DNA from: Pseudomonas sp. AL03
GTDB lineage: Bacteria; Pseudomonadota; Gammaproteobacteria; Pseudomonadales; Pseudomonadaceae
Assembly: GCF_029960815.1 (NCBI RefSeq)
Contig: NZ_JASBRE010000009.1
Location: 119,153 to 183,152 of the forward strand
Direction: 5' to 3'
DNA length: 64,000 bases
Below are positions 17,277 to 27,787 of this stretch, one piece after another; position 1 is the first letter of the stretch, and every line of letters starts with the position of its first letter. The position numbers and the translations under genes are program-made. A model generated the notes under the pieces. That model searched no databases. It was not told the origin of the DNA and saw nothing but the letters and a program-made list of their open reading frames with translations.

Positions 17277-18479
17277 TTATTTTTTGCTTGGGAAACCGAG
17301 TATTTCAGCGGTTTCGCTGAAAAACGTATCCCTTGCAGATCTCTTTCTTAGCTGCATATCGATCACTTGTGACTGGTCTGGGAGAGTGAAATAACCCTTA
17401 TCCAAACTACATAGGGTTTCTAGAATGGGAAGCGGCAGCCCCAGCAACTGTCTGACTTGGGATCGGGAAAGTACCTTGTTTTCCACGAGCATCTTCACAC
17501 CTCGCGCGATCAACAGCGGCCGTTCAAAATCGAAGTCGGCGTCCATAGGCTCGCCCTTGACCCAGCCTCTGGCGGACCTTGCTTTCCACAGCCTTGTCGT
17601 CGTGGTGTCATTAATGATTTCAAGATCTAGACATCGACGAACCATCGCCGCAACAGAAACCTTCCAGCGCGGCTTAAGTGCCAACAAGGTATCCAAAGTC
17701 GGCCAGCGAATCTCCCTTAGAAAGCTTTCCGCTGGCATCAAAAATGCGCTGGCAAATCGGTGAGCCTGTGATTCAAGCAGCGTGTAATTCGATTCGTATT
17801 GTTCGTTGGAAATATGTCGATGGAGAACTACATGTCCCAGTTCATGGGCCGCATCGAATCGGTTTCTTATTCCGTTAGCCTTATCTGCAACGAGAAGTAC
17901 ATAAGGGCGCTGATCCAACTCGTACCAGTTTGATACGCCATCCATTTTGAGGTGCCCAAGCGTGGTTCGAGCACAGATGATGCCAGCGTTTTCCAACACC
18001 TGAACCACATTGGGTATCGGAGCAACCCCTAGTCCCCACGCTTGACGGCATTCACTCGCCATTCTCTCGATCTCTTGATCAGAAATCAGCTGGCAATTTC
18101 TTTCTTCCAGGTGAGGAACGTTAACAGTGACGAACTCAAGACTTTCCTGAAGTTTGTAGGAGATGTCTTGAAGCCACTCCAGACGGACTTCCGCTATTTC
18201 TCTCGCGTTGGTGGTAGCACTCACCTGAGAGCGGAAGAAGAATGGAGTGGTTTCACTCGTTACGATTTGCTCCTCTAACAGCCAGTTTTCACTGACGCCA
18301 AAAACCTCGCATAACCGTTGGAAGGCATCGGCCTCAGGTACCTGAAGCCCGTTCTCCCATTTAGAGATGTTTCCCGAGGCACGCCCCACCATTTCGGCCA
18401 AAGCTGTTTGGGTGATACCAAACGTGAGCCGTAACTGCTTGAGGCGCTCAGACTGAAAGCCCGCGACTCCAGTTCTCAT
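17277..18479 (-). CDS. XRE-HTH / ImmA-IrrE family metallopeptidase regulator
   Basis: This 400-residue protein has an N-terminal XRE helix-turn-helix (about residues 9-66: LKQLRLTFGITQTALAEMVG, then SGNISKWENG). The ImmA/IrrE-type zinc peptidase domain carries the metal motif HELGH at residues 212-216 followed by VVLHRH. Proteins of this architecture act as antitoxins or as stress or phage-repressor proteases that cleave a partner DNA-binding protein. It lies 3 bases downstream of a gene for an unknown 225-residue protein and the pair forms one transcription unit. Base composition is more AT-rich than the flanking reductase and tau genes, suggesting acquisition. Partner and target are unknown. 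Confidence 0.85.
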   Translation of the reverse strand: MRTGVAGFQSERLKQLRLTFGITQTALAEMVGRASGNISKWENGLQVPEADAFQRLCEVFGVSENWLLEEQIVTSETTPFFFRSQVSATTNAREIAEVRLEWLQDISYKLQESLEFVTVNVPHLEERNCQLISDQEIERMASECRQAWGLGVAPIPNVVQVLENAGIICARTTLGHLKMDGVSNWYELDQRPYVLLVADKANGIRNRFDAAHELGHVVLHRHISNEQYESNYTLLESQAHRFASAFLMPAESFLREIRWPTLDTLLALKPRWKVSVAAMVRRCLDLEIINDTTTTRLWKARSARGWVKGEPMDADFDFERPLLIARGVKMLVENKVLSRSQVRQLLGLPLPILETLCSLDKGYFTLPDQSQVIDMQLRKRSARDTFFSETAEILGFPSKK

Positions 18480-18482
18480 GGT

Positions 18483-19160
18483 TCACCTCTTGGAATTTTG
18501 CTCGTCATCAGTGTTGTCTTCGATTTCTTCAGCGCGGCGCATCTTATCCCGCAATTTCACCAATTCAATCGGTTTCTGATCAACAGCTTCATTATCAGAG
18601 TAGCTCTGAAGAAGGTCTTCGAACGTGCAATTCATATGGAAGCCTTTGCCGTTGAAATAAGGCACGGCCATCATGATCGCCCGCGGCTCTGATTGATCCT
18701 CTGAGCGTGATGGTGGTGCATGGACTACGACTAGCGCATGAATCAATTGATCGGTGACTGTCTGCGTCAACCCATCAATCCAGTCCATCTGTGTGGATGC
18801 TAAAGATTCGTTCAGCGTTTTCAGTTCGCTTCGGTGTTTCGCCGTGCGAATTTCTTTTTGCCAGGGCAGGACGACAGATGTGATGCGCAAATTTCCCAGC
18901 TCCAATAGGACGTAATTGTGTCCTTTTGGGTCGGTTGTTTTGATGATTGGATTCCAGCGTTTCATTCCCGCTAAGGCGTCTTGAACGAGCGAATGCCGTA
19001 AATGGCCACGCAGATCTCCAGGAGGGGTATGAATCAGGAGTTCTTCTGTCTCCTTCAATGCCTTTTGAAAGGTTTGAGGAATAAGAATCCCTAGTTCATC
19101 AAAAAACTCTCTATCGACTTGCGCGCGAATGAAGCCTTGGATTTCTTCTTTTGTGATCAT
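18483..19160 (-). CDS. Hypothetical protein, operon partner of the XRE-ImmA/IrrE regulator
   Basis: This 225-residue soluble protein is of no family I recognise. It begins MITKEEIQGFIRAQVDREFF. There is no signal peptide or membrane segment. The C-terminal 45 residues are charged and probably helical (KLRDKMRRAEEIEDNTDDEQ). ATG 19160 is preferred; a GTG five codons upstream is also possible, and neither has a strong ribosome site. It is the first gene of the pair with the XRE-peptidase (3-base gap). By analogy it could be the toxin, effector or protease substrate of a two-gene module. AT-rich composition supports transfer with its partner. Confidence 0.75.
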   Translation of the reverse strand: MITKEEIQGFIRAQVDREFFDELGILIPQTFQKALKETEELLIHTPPGDLRGHLRHSLVQDALAGMKRWNPIIKTTDPKGHNYVLLELGNLRITSVVLPWQKEIRTAKHRSELKTLNESLASTQMDWIDGLTQTVTDQLIHALVVVHAPPSRSEDQSEPRAIMMAVPYFNGKGFHMNCTFEDLLQSYSDNEAVDQKPIELVKLRDKMRRAEEIEDNTDDEQNSKR

Positions 19161-19272
19161 GCTGTCACCACTCACTATTCGGTAAGCGGATTTTTACGCC
19201 ATTTTTATTCGTTATGGAAGCGACTAGCTGTTTTTTTATCCAGTTAAAGCTAAGCAAATTTCTCTGTGGTGC

Positions 19273-20109
19273 TTAAAACGGCACATCCCCCAGCACCGTC
19301 GCCCGCTGCATCACCCGCCGCGCCGGCCGGTAATCATCCACCGCGTAATGCTGTGTCACGCGGTTATCCCAAAACGCCACGTCATCCTTCTGCCAACGCC
19401 AGCGAATGGTAAATTCCGGTCGCGTCGCATGAGCAAACAACAACTTCAAAATCACCTCGCTCTCAGTCTCCGACAACTCATTGATCTTCGACGTGAACCC
19501 TTCATTAACGAACAACGACCGGCGCCCGCTCACGGGGTGCGTGCGGATCACCGGGTGTGACAGCGGCGGATTCTTGCGGCGCGCTTCTTCCCACTGGGCC
19601 AACGCTTCAGGCGTGTTGCCATAACGCTCCAGCGGAAACGAGCGGGTAAAGTCGTGGGTAGCCGTCAGCCCTTCGAGCAAGGTTTTCATCGGCGCGGACA
19701 ACGCTTCATACGCCGCGATGCCGCTGGCCCACAGTGTGTCGCCACCGAACTCCGGCAGCAGCTTGGCGCTGAGTACCGCGCCCATGGCCGGAGTCGGCAG
19801 GAAGGTCACGTCGGTGTGCCAGATGGCGTTGTCGCGTACGTCGGTGACGGCGGTGTCGAGGATCAGCACTTCGGGCTGTTCCGGCACATTCGGGTAGATC
19901 GGGTGAATATGCAGGTCGCCGAAATGGGCGGCGAATCGCGCTTGTTGCTGTGGCTCGATTGGCTGGTCGCGGAAGAACAGCACCTGATGCTTGAGCAACG
20001 CCTGCTCGATGGCGTCGCGCTGTTCCAGGTTCAGCGGCTGGCTGATGTCGACTCCGCTGATTTGCGCGCCGAGGGCCGAGCTGAGGGGGACGATTGTCAG
20101 GTGGCTCAT
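19273..20109 (-). CDS. tauD: Taurine dioxygenase
   Basis: This 278-residue Fe(II)/2-oxoglutarate-dependent dioxygenase converts taurine and oxygen to sulfite and aminoacetaldehyde. The iron-binding triad is visible as HTDV in [14 protein letters not shown] and the distal histidine in [14 protein letters not shown]; the 2-oxoglutarate-binding arginine is in the [10 protein letters not shown] tail. The start is ATG 20109 ([10 protein letters not shown]); the longer reading adds unrelated residues. It is the last gene of tauABCD, 55 bases after tauC, and supplies sulfite to cysteine synthesis under sulfate limitation. Confidence 0.95.
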   Translation of the reverse strand: MSHLTIVPLSSALGAQISGVDISQPLNLEQRDAIEQALLKHQVLFFRDQPIEPQQQARFAAHFGDLHIHPIYPNVPEQPEVLILDTAVTDVRDNAIWHTDVTFLPTPAMGAVLSAKLLPEFGGDTLWASGIAAYEALSAPMKTLLEGLTATHDFTRSFPLERYGNTPEALAQWEEARRKNPPLSHPVIRTHPVSGRRSLFVNEGFTSKINELSETESEVILKLLFAHATRPEFTIRWRWQKDDVAFWDNRVTQHYAVDDYRPARRVMQRATVLGDVPF

Positions 20110-20164
20110 GGTGGTTCTCTTCAATCCGGGGTGCCGAGCTGTCGACATGGTCAATGACAAGTCT

Positions 20165-21004
20165 TTAGTGAGCCTGGCCATGCCACGGCACCAGTTTGCG
20201 TTGCAGGGCGCGCAAGCCCATTTCCATGGCGAAGGCGATCAGCGCGATCACCAGAATCCCCAGCACCACCACATCGGTGACCAGGAACTGCGCGGCCGAC
20301 TGCACCATGAAGCCCAGCCCGCTGGTGGCGGCGATCAATTCGGCGGCGACCAGCGTCGACCAACCCACACCCAGGCCAATGCGCACACCGGTCAAGATGT
20401 CCGGCAAGGCGCTGGGCAGAATCACATGGCGAATCAACTGCGCCCGGGTTGCGCCCAAAGACTGCGCAGCGCGCAATTTCACCGGGTCAACGGTACGCAC
20501 ACCGGTGGCGGTGGCAATGGCAATCGGGGCGAAGATCGCGAGGTAGATCAGCAAGACTTTCGACAGCTCACCGATGCCGCACCAAATCACGATCAGCGGC
20601 AGATAAGCCAAGGGCGGGATAGGCCGGTAAAACTCGATCAGCGGATCGAGAATGCCGCAAGCGATACGGTTGTAGCCGATGGAGATGCCGACCGGCACGG
20701 CAGTCAGCACCGCGAAACCCAGGCCCAAACCGATTCGGCTGAGACTCGCGCCCAAGTGCTGCCACAAGGTCGAATCCATGTAGCCGGCGGTCACCAGCAG
20801 CCAGCCTTTTTGCAGCACGGCAGACGGGGGAGGCAGGAACAGCGGTTCGATCATTCCCGTGGCGGTGACGGCCCACCAAATGACCACGAGCGCGACCAGC
20901 GTCAGCAGGCTGATCCACCGAGTGCTGAGGCTGCGACGTACTGGAATGACCACCGATTGGCCGTTGGTGTTTACCGTCGCGGCCGGAATTTCAAAACTGC
21001 TCAT
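20165..21004 (-). CDS. tauC: Taurine ABC transporter permease
   Basis: This 279-residue permease of the SsuC/TauC family has about six membrane spans and the EAA loop [39 protein letters not shown] is family-typical. Its ATG overlaps tauB by four bases (ATGA), indicating coupled translation. It forms the inner-membrane channel for taurine with TauB and receives the substrate from TauA. Confidence 0.94.
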   Translation of the reverse strand: MSSFEIPAATVNTNGQSVVIPVRRSLSTRWISLLTLVALVVIWWAVTATGMIEPLFLPPPSAVLQKGWLLVTAGYMDSTLWQHLGASLSRIGLGLGFAVLTAVPVGISIGYNRIACGILDPLIEFYRPIPPLAYLPLIVIWCGIGELSKVLLIYLAIFAPIAIATATGVRTVDPVKLRAAQSLGATRAQLIRHVILPSALPDILTGVRIGLGVGWSTLVAAELIAATSGLGFMVQSAAQFLVTDVVVLGILVIALIAFAMEMGLRALQRKLVPWHGQAH

Positions 21005-21795
21005 GCGCGCTCCTGCCGCTGGGCGGTGCTGCGTTGAGAGAACACTTTGGCGAGCACGTGTTCGCGGGTTTCGATAAATCGCGGGTCGGCCTTGATCGAG
21101 CGTGCCGACTCACCAGCGGCGTAACGCTGACCGAAGTCCAGGCTCAGGCGCTCGACGATTTGCCCAGGGTTTGGCGCCAACAGAATCAGGTCAGTGGCGA
21201 GGAACACCGCTTCTTCAATGTCGTGGGTAATCAGAAACACCGGCTTGGCGGTGCGCTGCCAGACTTGCAGCAGCAGCTCCTGCATTTGTTCACGGGTGAA
21301 AGCATCGAGGGCGCCGAAGGGTTCGTCCATCAGCAAAACCCGAGGGTCGGCTGCCAGGGCGCGGGCCAGACCGACACGTTGTTTCTGGCCGCCCGAGAGT
21401 TGCCAGATTCGGCGACTTTCGAAACCGGAAAGGTCCACCAGGGCGAGCATTTCCCGCGCGCGGATTTCGCGTTTGTCCCGGGAAATGCCGGCCAGTTCCA
21501 GACCGAAACCGACATTGGCCAACACGTCCTGCCAGGGCAGCAGCGCGTCGTCCTGGAACACCACGCCACGTTCGGCGCTCGGGCCTTTGACCGACACGCC
21601 ATCGAGGGTGATCCGCCCGGCGCTAGGTTCGACGAAACCGGCAATCAGGTTCAACAGCGAGGTCTTGCCACTGCCGGAAGGGCCGAGAGCGACCAGCAAT
21701 TGTTGGGGTCCAAGACTCAGGGAAATATCCGCCAGCACAGGTTCGGCGGCACCGGGGTACTGTGCGCTGATGCGCTCCAGCTGTAGCAAAGCCAT
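21001..21795 (-). CDS. tauB: Taurine ABC transporter ATP-binding protein
   Basis: This 264-residue ABC ATPase has Walker [13 protein letters not shown]-loop [14 protein letters not shown], signature LSGGQKQR, Walker [13 protein letters not shown] and H-loop [10 protein letters not shown]. The pattern is that of the nitrate/sulfonate/taurine subclass. It sits 16 bases after tauA and overlaps tauC. Taurine specificity follows from the complete tauABCD order. Confidence 0.94.
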   Translation of the reverse strand: MALLQLERISAQYPGAAEPVLADISLSLGPQQLLVALGPSGSGKTSLLNLIAGFVEPSAGRITLDGVSVKGPSAERGVVFQDDALLPWQDVLANVGFGLELAGISRDKREIRAREMLALVDLSGFESRRIWQLSGGQKQRVGLARALAADPRVLLMDEPFGALDAFTREQMQELLLQVWQRTAKPVFLITHDIEEAVFLATDLILLAPNPGQIVERLSLDFGQRYAAGESARSIKADPRFIETREHVLAKVFSQRSTAQRQERA

Positions 21796-21811
21796 CGCAG
21801 TTAACTCCCGA

Positions 21812-22789
21812 TCAGTTGGTGATGTACTTGGCGCTGACGTAGGGGGCGTAATCCGGCAGCACGGCCTCGACCTTGCCCTGTTCCTTGAGAAACGCGGCGG
21901 TGTCGGTAATGGCCTTGGTGGTCGGCGCGCCGAGGGTGATCACCTGATCAGCCGCCAGCGGGAAGACGTTGCCTTGCAACAGCAATGGAATGTCGCTGGC
22001 CTTGGCGCCGGACAGCTTCACCAGTTTGTCGACGTTGGATTGATTGGCGAGCCAGGTTTTCGGGTCTTTGCGGTAATCGGCGTAGGCGTCGAGGGTGACT
22101 TTAGCGAACGCGGTGACGATTTCCGGGTGCTTCTCGGCGAAGTCTTTGCGCACGATCCACGCATCGAAGGTCGGCGCACCGAATTTGGCCAGTTCGCCGG
22201 AGGTGATCAGCACTTTGCCGTTTTCCTTGGCCACACCGAGCGCTGGGTCCCAGACGTAAGTGGCGTCGATGTCACCGCGTTTCCAGGCGGCGACGATTGC
22301 GGGCGGAGCGAGGTTGAGGACGGTGACTTTCGACGGATCGATGTTCCAGTGCTTTAGCGCGGCTAGCAGGCTGTAGTGGCCGGTGGAAACGAACGGCACG
22401 GCGATTTTCTTGCCGACCAGGTCCTGCGGAGTTTTGATCCCGGAACCGTCGCGAGCGACCAGGGCTTCAGCGGCGCCGATCTGGGTGGCGATGAGAAAGG
22501 TTTCTACCGGGACTTTGCGGGTGATTGCAGCCGTCAGAGGGCTGGAACCGAGGTAGCCGATCTGCACGTCGCCGGAAGCGATGGCGGCGATGATGTCGGC
22601 ACCGTTATCGAATTTGCGCCAGTGGATTTTGGCGTTGGTGGCTTTTTCGTACGCGCCGTCGGCCTGGGCGACTTTCGCCGGGTCAACGGTGGTCTGGTAG
22701 GCGACGGTGACGTCAGCCGCCTGGGCAAAGAAACTCACCGCAGCCAGAGACGCGGCCGCCAGCAGGCGAAGGGGGAAAGTCAGTTTCAT
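21812..22789 (-). CDS. tauA: Periplasmic taurine-binding protein
   Basis: This 325-residue solute-binding protein has a signal peptide (about residues 1-24, cleavage after FFAQA). Family segments [37 protein letters not shown] and [12 protein letters not shown] are typical of TauA. First gene of tauABCD, it has an AT-rich putative activator site upstream. The precursor contains no cysteine and only the initiator methionine, fitting expression in sulfur starvation. Confidence 0.95.
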   Translation of the reverse strand: MKLTFPLRLLAAASLAAVSFFAQAADVTVAYQTTVDPAKVAQADGAYEKATNAKIHWRKFDNGADIIAAIASGDVQIGYLGSSPLTAAITRKVPVETFLIATQIGAAEALVARDGSGIKTPQDLVGKKIAVPFVSTGHYSLLAALKHWNIDPSKVTVLNLAPPAIVAAWKRGDIDATYVWDPALGVAKENGKVLITSGELAKFGAPTFDAWIVRKDFAEKHPEIVTAFAKVTLDAYADYRKDPKTWLANQSNVDKLVKLSGAKASDIPLLLQGNVFPLAADQVITLGAPTTKAITDTAAFLKEQGKVEAVLPDYAPYVSAKYITN

Positions 22790-22850
22790 TGAGAAGCTCC
22801 TTGTCAGACGACCGAGAGTCGGCGTGAAAAGAGACTAAATGATCTAAGAA

Positions 22851-22880
22851 TCCGAAAATAAATAACTTTTTCGAATGAGC
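22851..22880 (-). promoter_or_regulatory. tauA: AT-rich promoter element upstream of tauA
   Basis: The string GAAAATAAATAACTTTTTCG followed by AATGAGC lies 60-90 bases upstream of the tauA start. It matches the element in front of the sfnB-dszA operon (7138-7173) over AAAATAAAT, AACTTTT and GAAT. Taurine operons are activated by CysB in many gammaproteobacteria, so this may be a CysB-type site; that is inference from two copies. Confidence 0.4.
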
Positions 22881-22910
22881 TTATGAGCGGAAAATTCTAA
22901 GCAGGCAACC

Positions 22911-22944
22911 TGATCGTTCCCACGCTCCGGGGTGGGAATAATCA
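22911..22944. repeat. Imperfect inverted repeat (GATCGTTCCCACGC family)
   Basis: TGATCGTTCCCACGCTCC followed by GGGGTGGGAATAATCA forms an imperfect palindrome related to the perfect copy at 15805-15837. It lies between the gshA 3' end and the tauA upstream region. Confidence 0.75.
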
Positions 22945-22956
22945 GTGCCAAGGAGG

Positions 22957-24540
22957 TTAGTTGCTAATCGCCAAAATGCTCGCCTGATACGACCCGACAA
23001 ACACATCGAAATCGCCCACCTCGTTCTGCTCCTGCTCAACCTGCTCAGCCAGCGACGAACGCGCTCGCGCTTCAAATTTCGCCTGATCATCACCATTCAA
23101 CGGCTCACTACGGAAAAACTCCGCATGCGCGCGGCTCTGACGCAGGGAGAACTGACTGAAGCTCTCCTTGTGCTCAGCCATCGCCGCCAGCACCTGGGCG
23201 GATGGCGTCAGGGAAGGATCCTTGACCTTGGCCAGCTGCGCATCCAACGCCTTGCTATGCGCATCGCCGCCATGGCTCTGATCCAGCATCGCAGCCAGTG
23301 GTGCAAGCTTCTCCAGCAACTCGCTGGCCCACTCTTTCAGGTCCACCGGATGACCGTCGCGTTGCAGTTGCAGGCCCGGGCGGCGACCTTCCTTGACCAC
23401 GCTGAGGAAGTTCGAGGTCGCGTTGCCGCAAGAGGTATTGGTCAGCAGCGGGCTGTCGTTCAGCGCGCAATACAGCAGGAACGCGTCGAGGAAGCGCGAC
23501 TCTGGCAGGTCGATGCCCATCGGCAGGAACGGGTTGATGTCCAGGCAACGCACTTCGACGTACTGAATGCCGCGGGCCACCAGCGCCTGGATCGGCCGTT
23601 CGCCGGTGTAAGTCACGCGTTTGGGGCGGATGTTGGAGTAGTACTCGTTCTCTATTTGCAGGATGTTGGTGTTGAGCTGAACCCACTCACCGTCCTGATG
23701 CGTGCCGATTTCAACGTACGGCGCATAAGGCGTGGCGACCGCTTTGCGCAGGCTGTCAGTGTAACTGGCCAGATCGTTGTAGCACGGGGTCAAACCGGCC
23801 TGGGCGTTGCTCTGGTAACCCAGGTCACTCATGCGCAGGCTGGTGGCGTACGGCAAGTACAAGGTGTCCGGGTCCAGTTGTTCCAACTGGTGCGAACGAC
23901 CGCGCAGGAAACCGGCGTCCAGCGCAGGTGATGCGCCGAACAGGTACATCAGCAGCCAGCTGTAGCGGCGGAAGTTGCGGATCAGCGCGATGTAGGCCGA
24001 CGACTGATAGTCACGGTCGGTGCCGACAAAGTCTTCCGCGGCTTTGAGCAGCGGCCAAAGCTTTTCCGGCAGGGAAAAGTTGTAGTGAATCCCGGCGATG
24101 CACTGCATGGTCTTGCCGTACCGCAGGGCCAGGCCCTTGCGGTAGACGTACTTGAGCTGACCGATGTTGGAGGTGCCGTAATAGGCGATCGGGATGTCTT
24201 CCTCGGCCGGCAACGGGCACGGCATCGATGGACTCCACAGGTACTCGTTGCCGAGCTTGCTGTAGGCAAAACGGTGAATGCTGTCCAGGCTCGCCAGGGT
24301 GTCTGCCGGGTCGGGCAGGGCCGGGGTGATGAACTCCAGCAGCGATTCCGAATAGTCGGTGGTGATTTGTTCGTTGGTCAGCGCGGAACCCAACTCTTCC
24401 GGGTGCGGCGTTTGCGCCAGGCGACCTTCGCCGGTCACGCGCAGGCATTCACGTTCGATGCCGTGAAGGCACTGTTCGAGCAGAGAGAGGTTAGCGCGCT
24501 CGCCGAGCAGAGCCAGGCGGCGGTTGAGAAGTTCGCTCAA
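22957..24540 (-). CDS. gshA: Glutamate-cysteine ligase
   Basis: This enzyme performs the first, rate-limiting step of glutathione synthesis, joining glutamate and cysteine with ATP. Family segments are [20 protein letters not shown] near the N-terminus, [33 protein letters not shown] and [13 protein letters not shown] prefer a TTG start at 24540 (527 residues), because AAGGA lies seven bases upstream and this gives the length I recall for the P. aeruginosa protein. A GTG at 24555 would add five residues but has no ribosome site. It consumes cysteine supplied by the neighbouring sulfur genes. Confidence 0.93.
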   Translation of the reverse strand: MSELLNRRLALLGERANLSLLEQCLHGIERECLRVTGEGRLAQTPHPEELGSALTNEQITTDYSESLLEFITPALPDPADTLASLDSIHRFAYSKLGNEYLWSPSMPCPLPAEEDIPIAYYGTSNIGQLKYVYRKGLALRYGKTMQCIAGIHYNFSLPEKLWPLLKAAEDFVGTDRDYQSSAYIALIRNFRRYSWLLMYLFGASPALDAGFLRGRSHQLEQLDPDTLYLPYATSLRMSDLGYQSNAQAGLTPCYNDLASYTDSLRKAVATPYAPYVEIGTHQDGEWVQLNTNILQIENEYYSNIRPKRVTYTGERPIQALVARGIQYVEVRCLDINPFLPMGIDLPESRFLDAFLLYCALNDSPLLTNTSCGNATSNFLSVVKEGRRPGLQLQRDGHPVDLKEWASELLEKLAPLAAMLDQSHGGDAHSKALDAQLAKVKDPSLTPSAQVLAAMAEHKESFSQFSLRQSRAHAEFFRSEPLNGDDQAKFEARARSSLAEQVEQEQNEVGDFDVFVGSYQASILAISN

Positions 24541-24718
24541 GTTGGATTCCTTCACGCGTCAGTCGCCCCAATATGGGGGTGGGCAAGACGGTCTACAAGG
24601 GTGAAGTTGAAACTGGCGTTTTCGCCTGGTTTTTGAGCCGTACAGGCATTATGCCGGTCAGTCAGAACTGCCCACAGGTTTCGTAGCGCCGAAATTAACT
24701 CAAATTGATGACCGCTAG

Positions 24719-25102
24719 CTACAGGACAGCGAACGTGCCTTGTGCTTTTGCGACCAGTTTGTCGCCCTGCATCACGTCAGCCTCGACCACCAACGTGCGG
24801 CGGCCCGGGTGAATGACCCGCGCCGTGCACATCACTTCACCGTCAGAAACGGCGCGAATGTAGTTGATCTTGGACTCGATGGTCGCACTCTGCTGGTCAA
24901 AGCCGTGGGTGCTGGAACAGGCCAGCCCCATGGCAATGTCCACCAGGCTGAACAAGGCCCCGCCGTGCAGCTTACCGCCGCGATTGCGCAGCTCTGGCGC
25001 AAGCCCGAGGGCGACTTGCGCCACCCCGGCCTCCAGACGGTGCAAACGACACCCCAGCAACTTGAAAAAAGCGCTTTCGGTCAGCCCGGCAGGGATGTCC
25101 AT
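24719..25102 (-). CDS. PaaI-family hotdog thioesterase
   Basis: This 127-residue protein of the hotdog fold has the family signature NRGGKLHGGALFSLVDIAMG, the HGG helix start and the adjacent aspartate being the usual catalytic region. It hydrolyses acyl-CoA thioesters, possibly phenylacetyl-CoA-like; the substrate is unknown. Its ATG overlaps the tex stop by one base (TGATG), so it is translated from the same transcript. A functional link to Tex is not evident. Confidence 0.85.
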   Translation of the reverse strand: MDIPAGLTESAFFKLLGCRLHRLEAGVAQVALGLAPELRNRGGKLHGGALFSLVDIAMGLACSSTHGFDQQSATIESKINYIRAVSDGEVMCTARVIHPGRRTLVVEADVMQGDKLVAKAQGTFAVL

Positions 25103-27426
25103 CAGTGTTTCTTCAACTGCTTGGCGTTGGCGAACAGCGAAGCCATGGCGTTGTTGGCCGGGGCCGCCGCCGTGGTTTCCTTACGCGGTGCAGTGTTCTG
25201 GGATTGGCGCGAAGACGAGCCGGGACGTGCGCCACGGGCACCGTCGATTTTCTCGCCCGGGGTGTCGCTCATGCGCATCGACAGGCCAACGCGTTTGCGC
25301 GGAATGTCGATTTCCATGACTTTCACTTTCACCACGTCACCGGCCTTCACCGCTTCACGCGGGTCCTTGATGAACTTCTCCGAAAGCGCAGAGATGTGCA
25401 CCAAACCGTCTTGATGCACGCCGATGTCGACGAATGCGCCAAAGTTGGTCACGTTGGTGACCACGCCTTCGAGGATCATGCCCAGTTGCAGGTCCTTGAG
25501 GTCTTCGACGCCTTCCTGGAACTCTGCGGTCTTGAACTCAGGACGTGGATCGCGGCCAGGTTTTTCCAGTTCTTGCAGGATGTCGGTGACCGTTGGCAAA
25601 CCGAACGTCTCGTCGGTGTACTTCTTCGGATCGAGGCGTTTGAGGAAGCTGGCATCGCCGATCAGCGAACGGATGTCACGGTCGGTTTCAGCGGCAATGC
25701 GCTGGACCAGCGGATAGGCTTCCGGGTGAACCGCGGACGAATCCAGCGGGTTGTCGCCGTTCATCACGCGCAGGAAACCGGCAGCCTGTTCGAAGGTTTT
25801 TTCGCCCAGGCGAGCGACTTTCTTCAACGCGGCGCGGGTTTTGAAGGCGCCGTGCTCGTCGCGGTGGCTGACGATGTTCTGCGCCAGCGTCGCGTTGAGG
25901 CCGGAGATGCGGGCCAGCAGCGCCACGGAAGCGGTGTTCACGTCCACGCCCACGGCGTTCACGCAGTCCTCGACCACGGCGTCCAGGCCGCGCGCCAGTT
26001 TCAGCTGCGACACGTCGTGCTGGTACTGGCCGACGCCGATGGATTTCGGATCGATCTTCACCAGCTCGGCCAGCGGATCCTGCAAGCGACGGGCAATCGA
26101 CACCGCGCCACGGATCGACACGTCGAGGTCCGGGAACTCCTTGGAAGCCAGTTCCGACGCCGAGTAAACCGATGCGCCGGCCTCGGAGACCATGACCTTG
26201 GTCATCTTCATCGCTGGGTATTTTTTGATCAGCTCAGCAGCCAGCTTGTCGGTTTCGCGGCTGGCGGTGCCGTTGCCGATGGCAATCAGGTCCACCGCAT
26301 GCTTGGCGCACAGCGCGGCAAGAATCGCGAGGGTCTGGTCCCACTTGTTGTGCGGTACGTGCGGGTAAACCGTGGCGTGATCCAGCAGCTTGCCAGTGGA
26401 ATCGACCACGGCGACCTTGCAACCGGTGCGCAGGCCCGGGTCGAGGCCCAGCGTGGCGCGCGGGCCGGCCGGGGCCGACAGCAGCAAGTCGTGCAGGTTG
26501 TGCGCGAACACGTTGATTGCTTCGGTTTCCGCGCCATCGCGCAGTTCGCCCAGCAGGTCGGTTTCCAGGTGGGTATAGAGCTTGACCTTCCAGGTCCAGC
26601 GCACCACTTCGCCCAGCCATTTGTCGGCGGCGCGATTCTGGTTCTGGATGCCGAATTGCTGACCGATCATGCCTTCGCACGGGTGCATGGTGCCCGGCAG
26701 TTCGTCGCCGATTTTCAGCGCAGAACTCAGAATGCCTTCGTTGCGGCCACGGAAAATGGCGAGCGCGCGGTGCGACGGCATGCTTTTCAGTGGTTCATCG
26801 TGTTCGAAATAGTCGCGGAACTTGGCGCCTTCCTCTTCTTTGCCAGCGATGACGCGGGCACTCAGAGTGGCTTCCTGCTTGAGGTAGCTGCGCAGTTTTT
26901 CGAGCAAGCCGGCGTCTTCGGCGAAACGCTCCATGAGGATGTACTTGGCGCCTTCGAGGGCAGCCTTCACATCGGCGACGCCTTTTTCGGCGTTGACGAA
27001 GCGCGCGGCTTCGACCTCTGGCGTCAGGGTCGGGTCGTTGAACAGGCCGTCGGCCAGCTCGCCGAGGCCGGCTTCCAGGGCGATCTGGCCCTTGGTGCGG
27101 CGCTTCTGCTTGTACGGCAGGTACAAGTCTTCGAGCCGGGTTTTGGTGTCGGCGAGTTTGATGTCGCGTTCAAGTTGCGGGGTCAGCTTGCCTTGTTCCT
27201 GGATGCTGGCAAGGATGCTGATACGCCGTTCGTCGAGTTCTCGCAGGTAGCGCAGACGCTCTTCCAGATGACGCAACTGGATGTCATCGAGGCTGCCGGT
27301 CACTTCTTTCCGGTAACGGGCGATGAAGGGCACCGTGGAGCCTTCATCAAGTAGCGCGACGGCCGCTTCGACCTGTTGTGGGCGTACGCCGAGTTCCTCG
27401 GCGATGCGGCTGTTGATGCTGTCCAT
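25102..27426 (-). CDS. tex: Transcription accessory protein Tex
   Basis: This 774-residue RNA-binding protein has an N-terminal Tex helical domain (about residues 8-190), a YqgF-like nuclease-fold domain ([20 protein letters not shown], about 325-450), helix-hairpin-helix motifs ([20 protein letters not shown] region) and a C-terminal S1 domain ([20 protein letters not shown], about 645-720) with a basic tail. Tex influences transcription and RNA stability and is near-universal. The start is ATG 27426 with AGGTGG upstream. It is divergent from ompR, and the thioesterase gene is coupled downstream. Confidence 0.95.
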   Translation of the reverse strand: MDSINSRIAEELGVRPQQVEAAVALLDEGSTVPFIARYRKEVTGSLDDIQLRHLEERLRYLRELDERRISILASIQEQGKLTPQLERDIKLADTKTRLEDLYLPYKQKRRTKGQIALEAGLGELADGLFNDPTLTPEVEAARFVNAEKGVADVKAALEGAKYILMERFAEDAGLLEKLRSYLKQEATLSARVIAGKEEEGAKFRDYFEHDEPLKSMPSHRALAIFRGRNEGILSSALKIGDELPGTMHPCEGMIGQQFGIQNQNRAADKWLGEVVRWTWKVKLYTHLETDLLGELRDGAETEAINVFAHNLHDLLLSAPAGPRATLGLDPGLRTGCKVAVVDSTGKLLDHATVYPHVPHNKWDQTLAILAALCAKHAVDLIAIGNGTASRETDKLAAELIKKYPAMKMTKVMVSEAGASVYSASELASKEFPDLDVSIRGAVSIARRLQDPLAELVKIDPKSIGVGQYQHDVSQLKLARGLDAVVEDCVNAVGVDVNTASVALLARISGLNATLAQNIVSHRDEHGAFKTRAALKKVARLGEKTFEQAAGFLRVMNGDNPLDSSAVHPEAYPLVQRIAAETDRDIRSLIGDASFLKRLDPKKYTDETFGLPTVTDILQELEKPGRDPRPEFKTAEFQEGVEDLKDLQLGMILEGVVTNVTNFGAFVDIGVHQDGLVHISALSEKFIKDPREAVKAGDVVKVKVMEIDIPRKRVGLSMRMSDTPGEKIDGARGARPGSSSRQSQNTAPRKETTAAAPANNAMASLFANAKQLKKH

Positions 27427-27787
27427 AAAACCACCTGACAAATTGTGAAAGCAGGCTCGCAGGCGCAGAGATAAGGGCTCGGCGAGTCTGGTTGAGCGGC
27501 CTGGCCTGCGCCGCTACCTGGATCAACAGGCATTCCGTTGACCCGTGAAATCGAACAATGACTGCTGCGGCCGTGAAAATAAATATCGGCCACTCGCAGC
27601 AATGATCAGACATTGCCTGACACAAAAGGCCGCGCATTATAACCAGCGTTCTGTCATTCGGGGGCATCGCAGGTTATAGGCAGAAAGGCCGGATTTCTGG
27701 CGGTGAAGGAAAAATCTGCTAACAATGCACACGGTGCGTATAACGGCAGCTACGCCATAATGCGCGCCGAGATCAAAGGAGCATCTA
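27427..27787. other. Intergenic region between divergent tex and ompR
   Basis: This 361-base gap has no credible gene. It must carry the promoters of tex (minus) and ompR (plus). A good ribosome site AAAGGAGC precedes the ompR ATG. I could not pick out convincing -35/-10 pairs or a repeat here. Confidence 0.5.

Noticed and set aside
25105..27354. A 749-residue open frame on the plus strand opposite tex
   Set aside because: It is the antisense shadow of tex, a high-GC effect. It has no ribosome site, no family resemblance and biased low-complexity composition.
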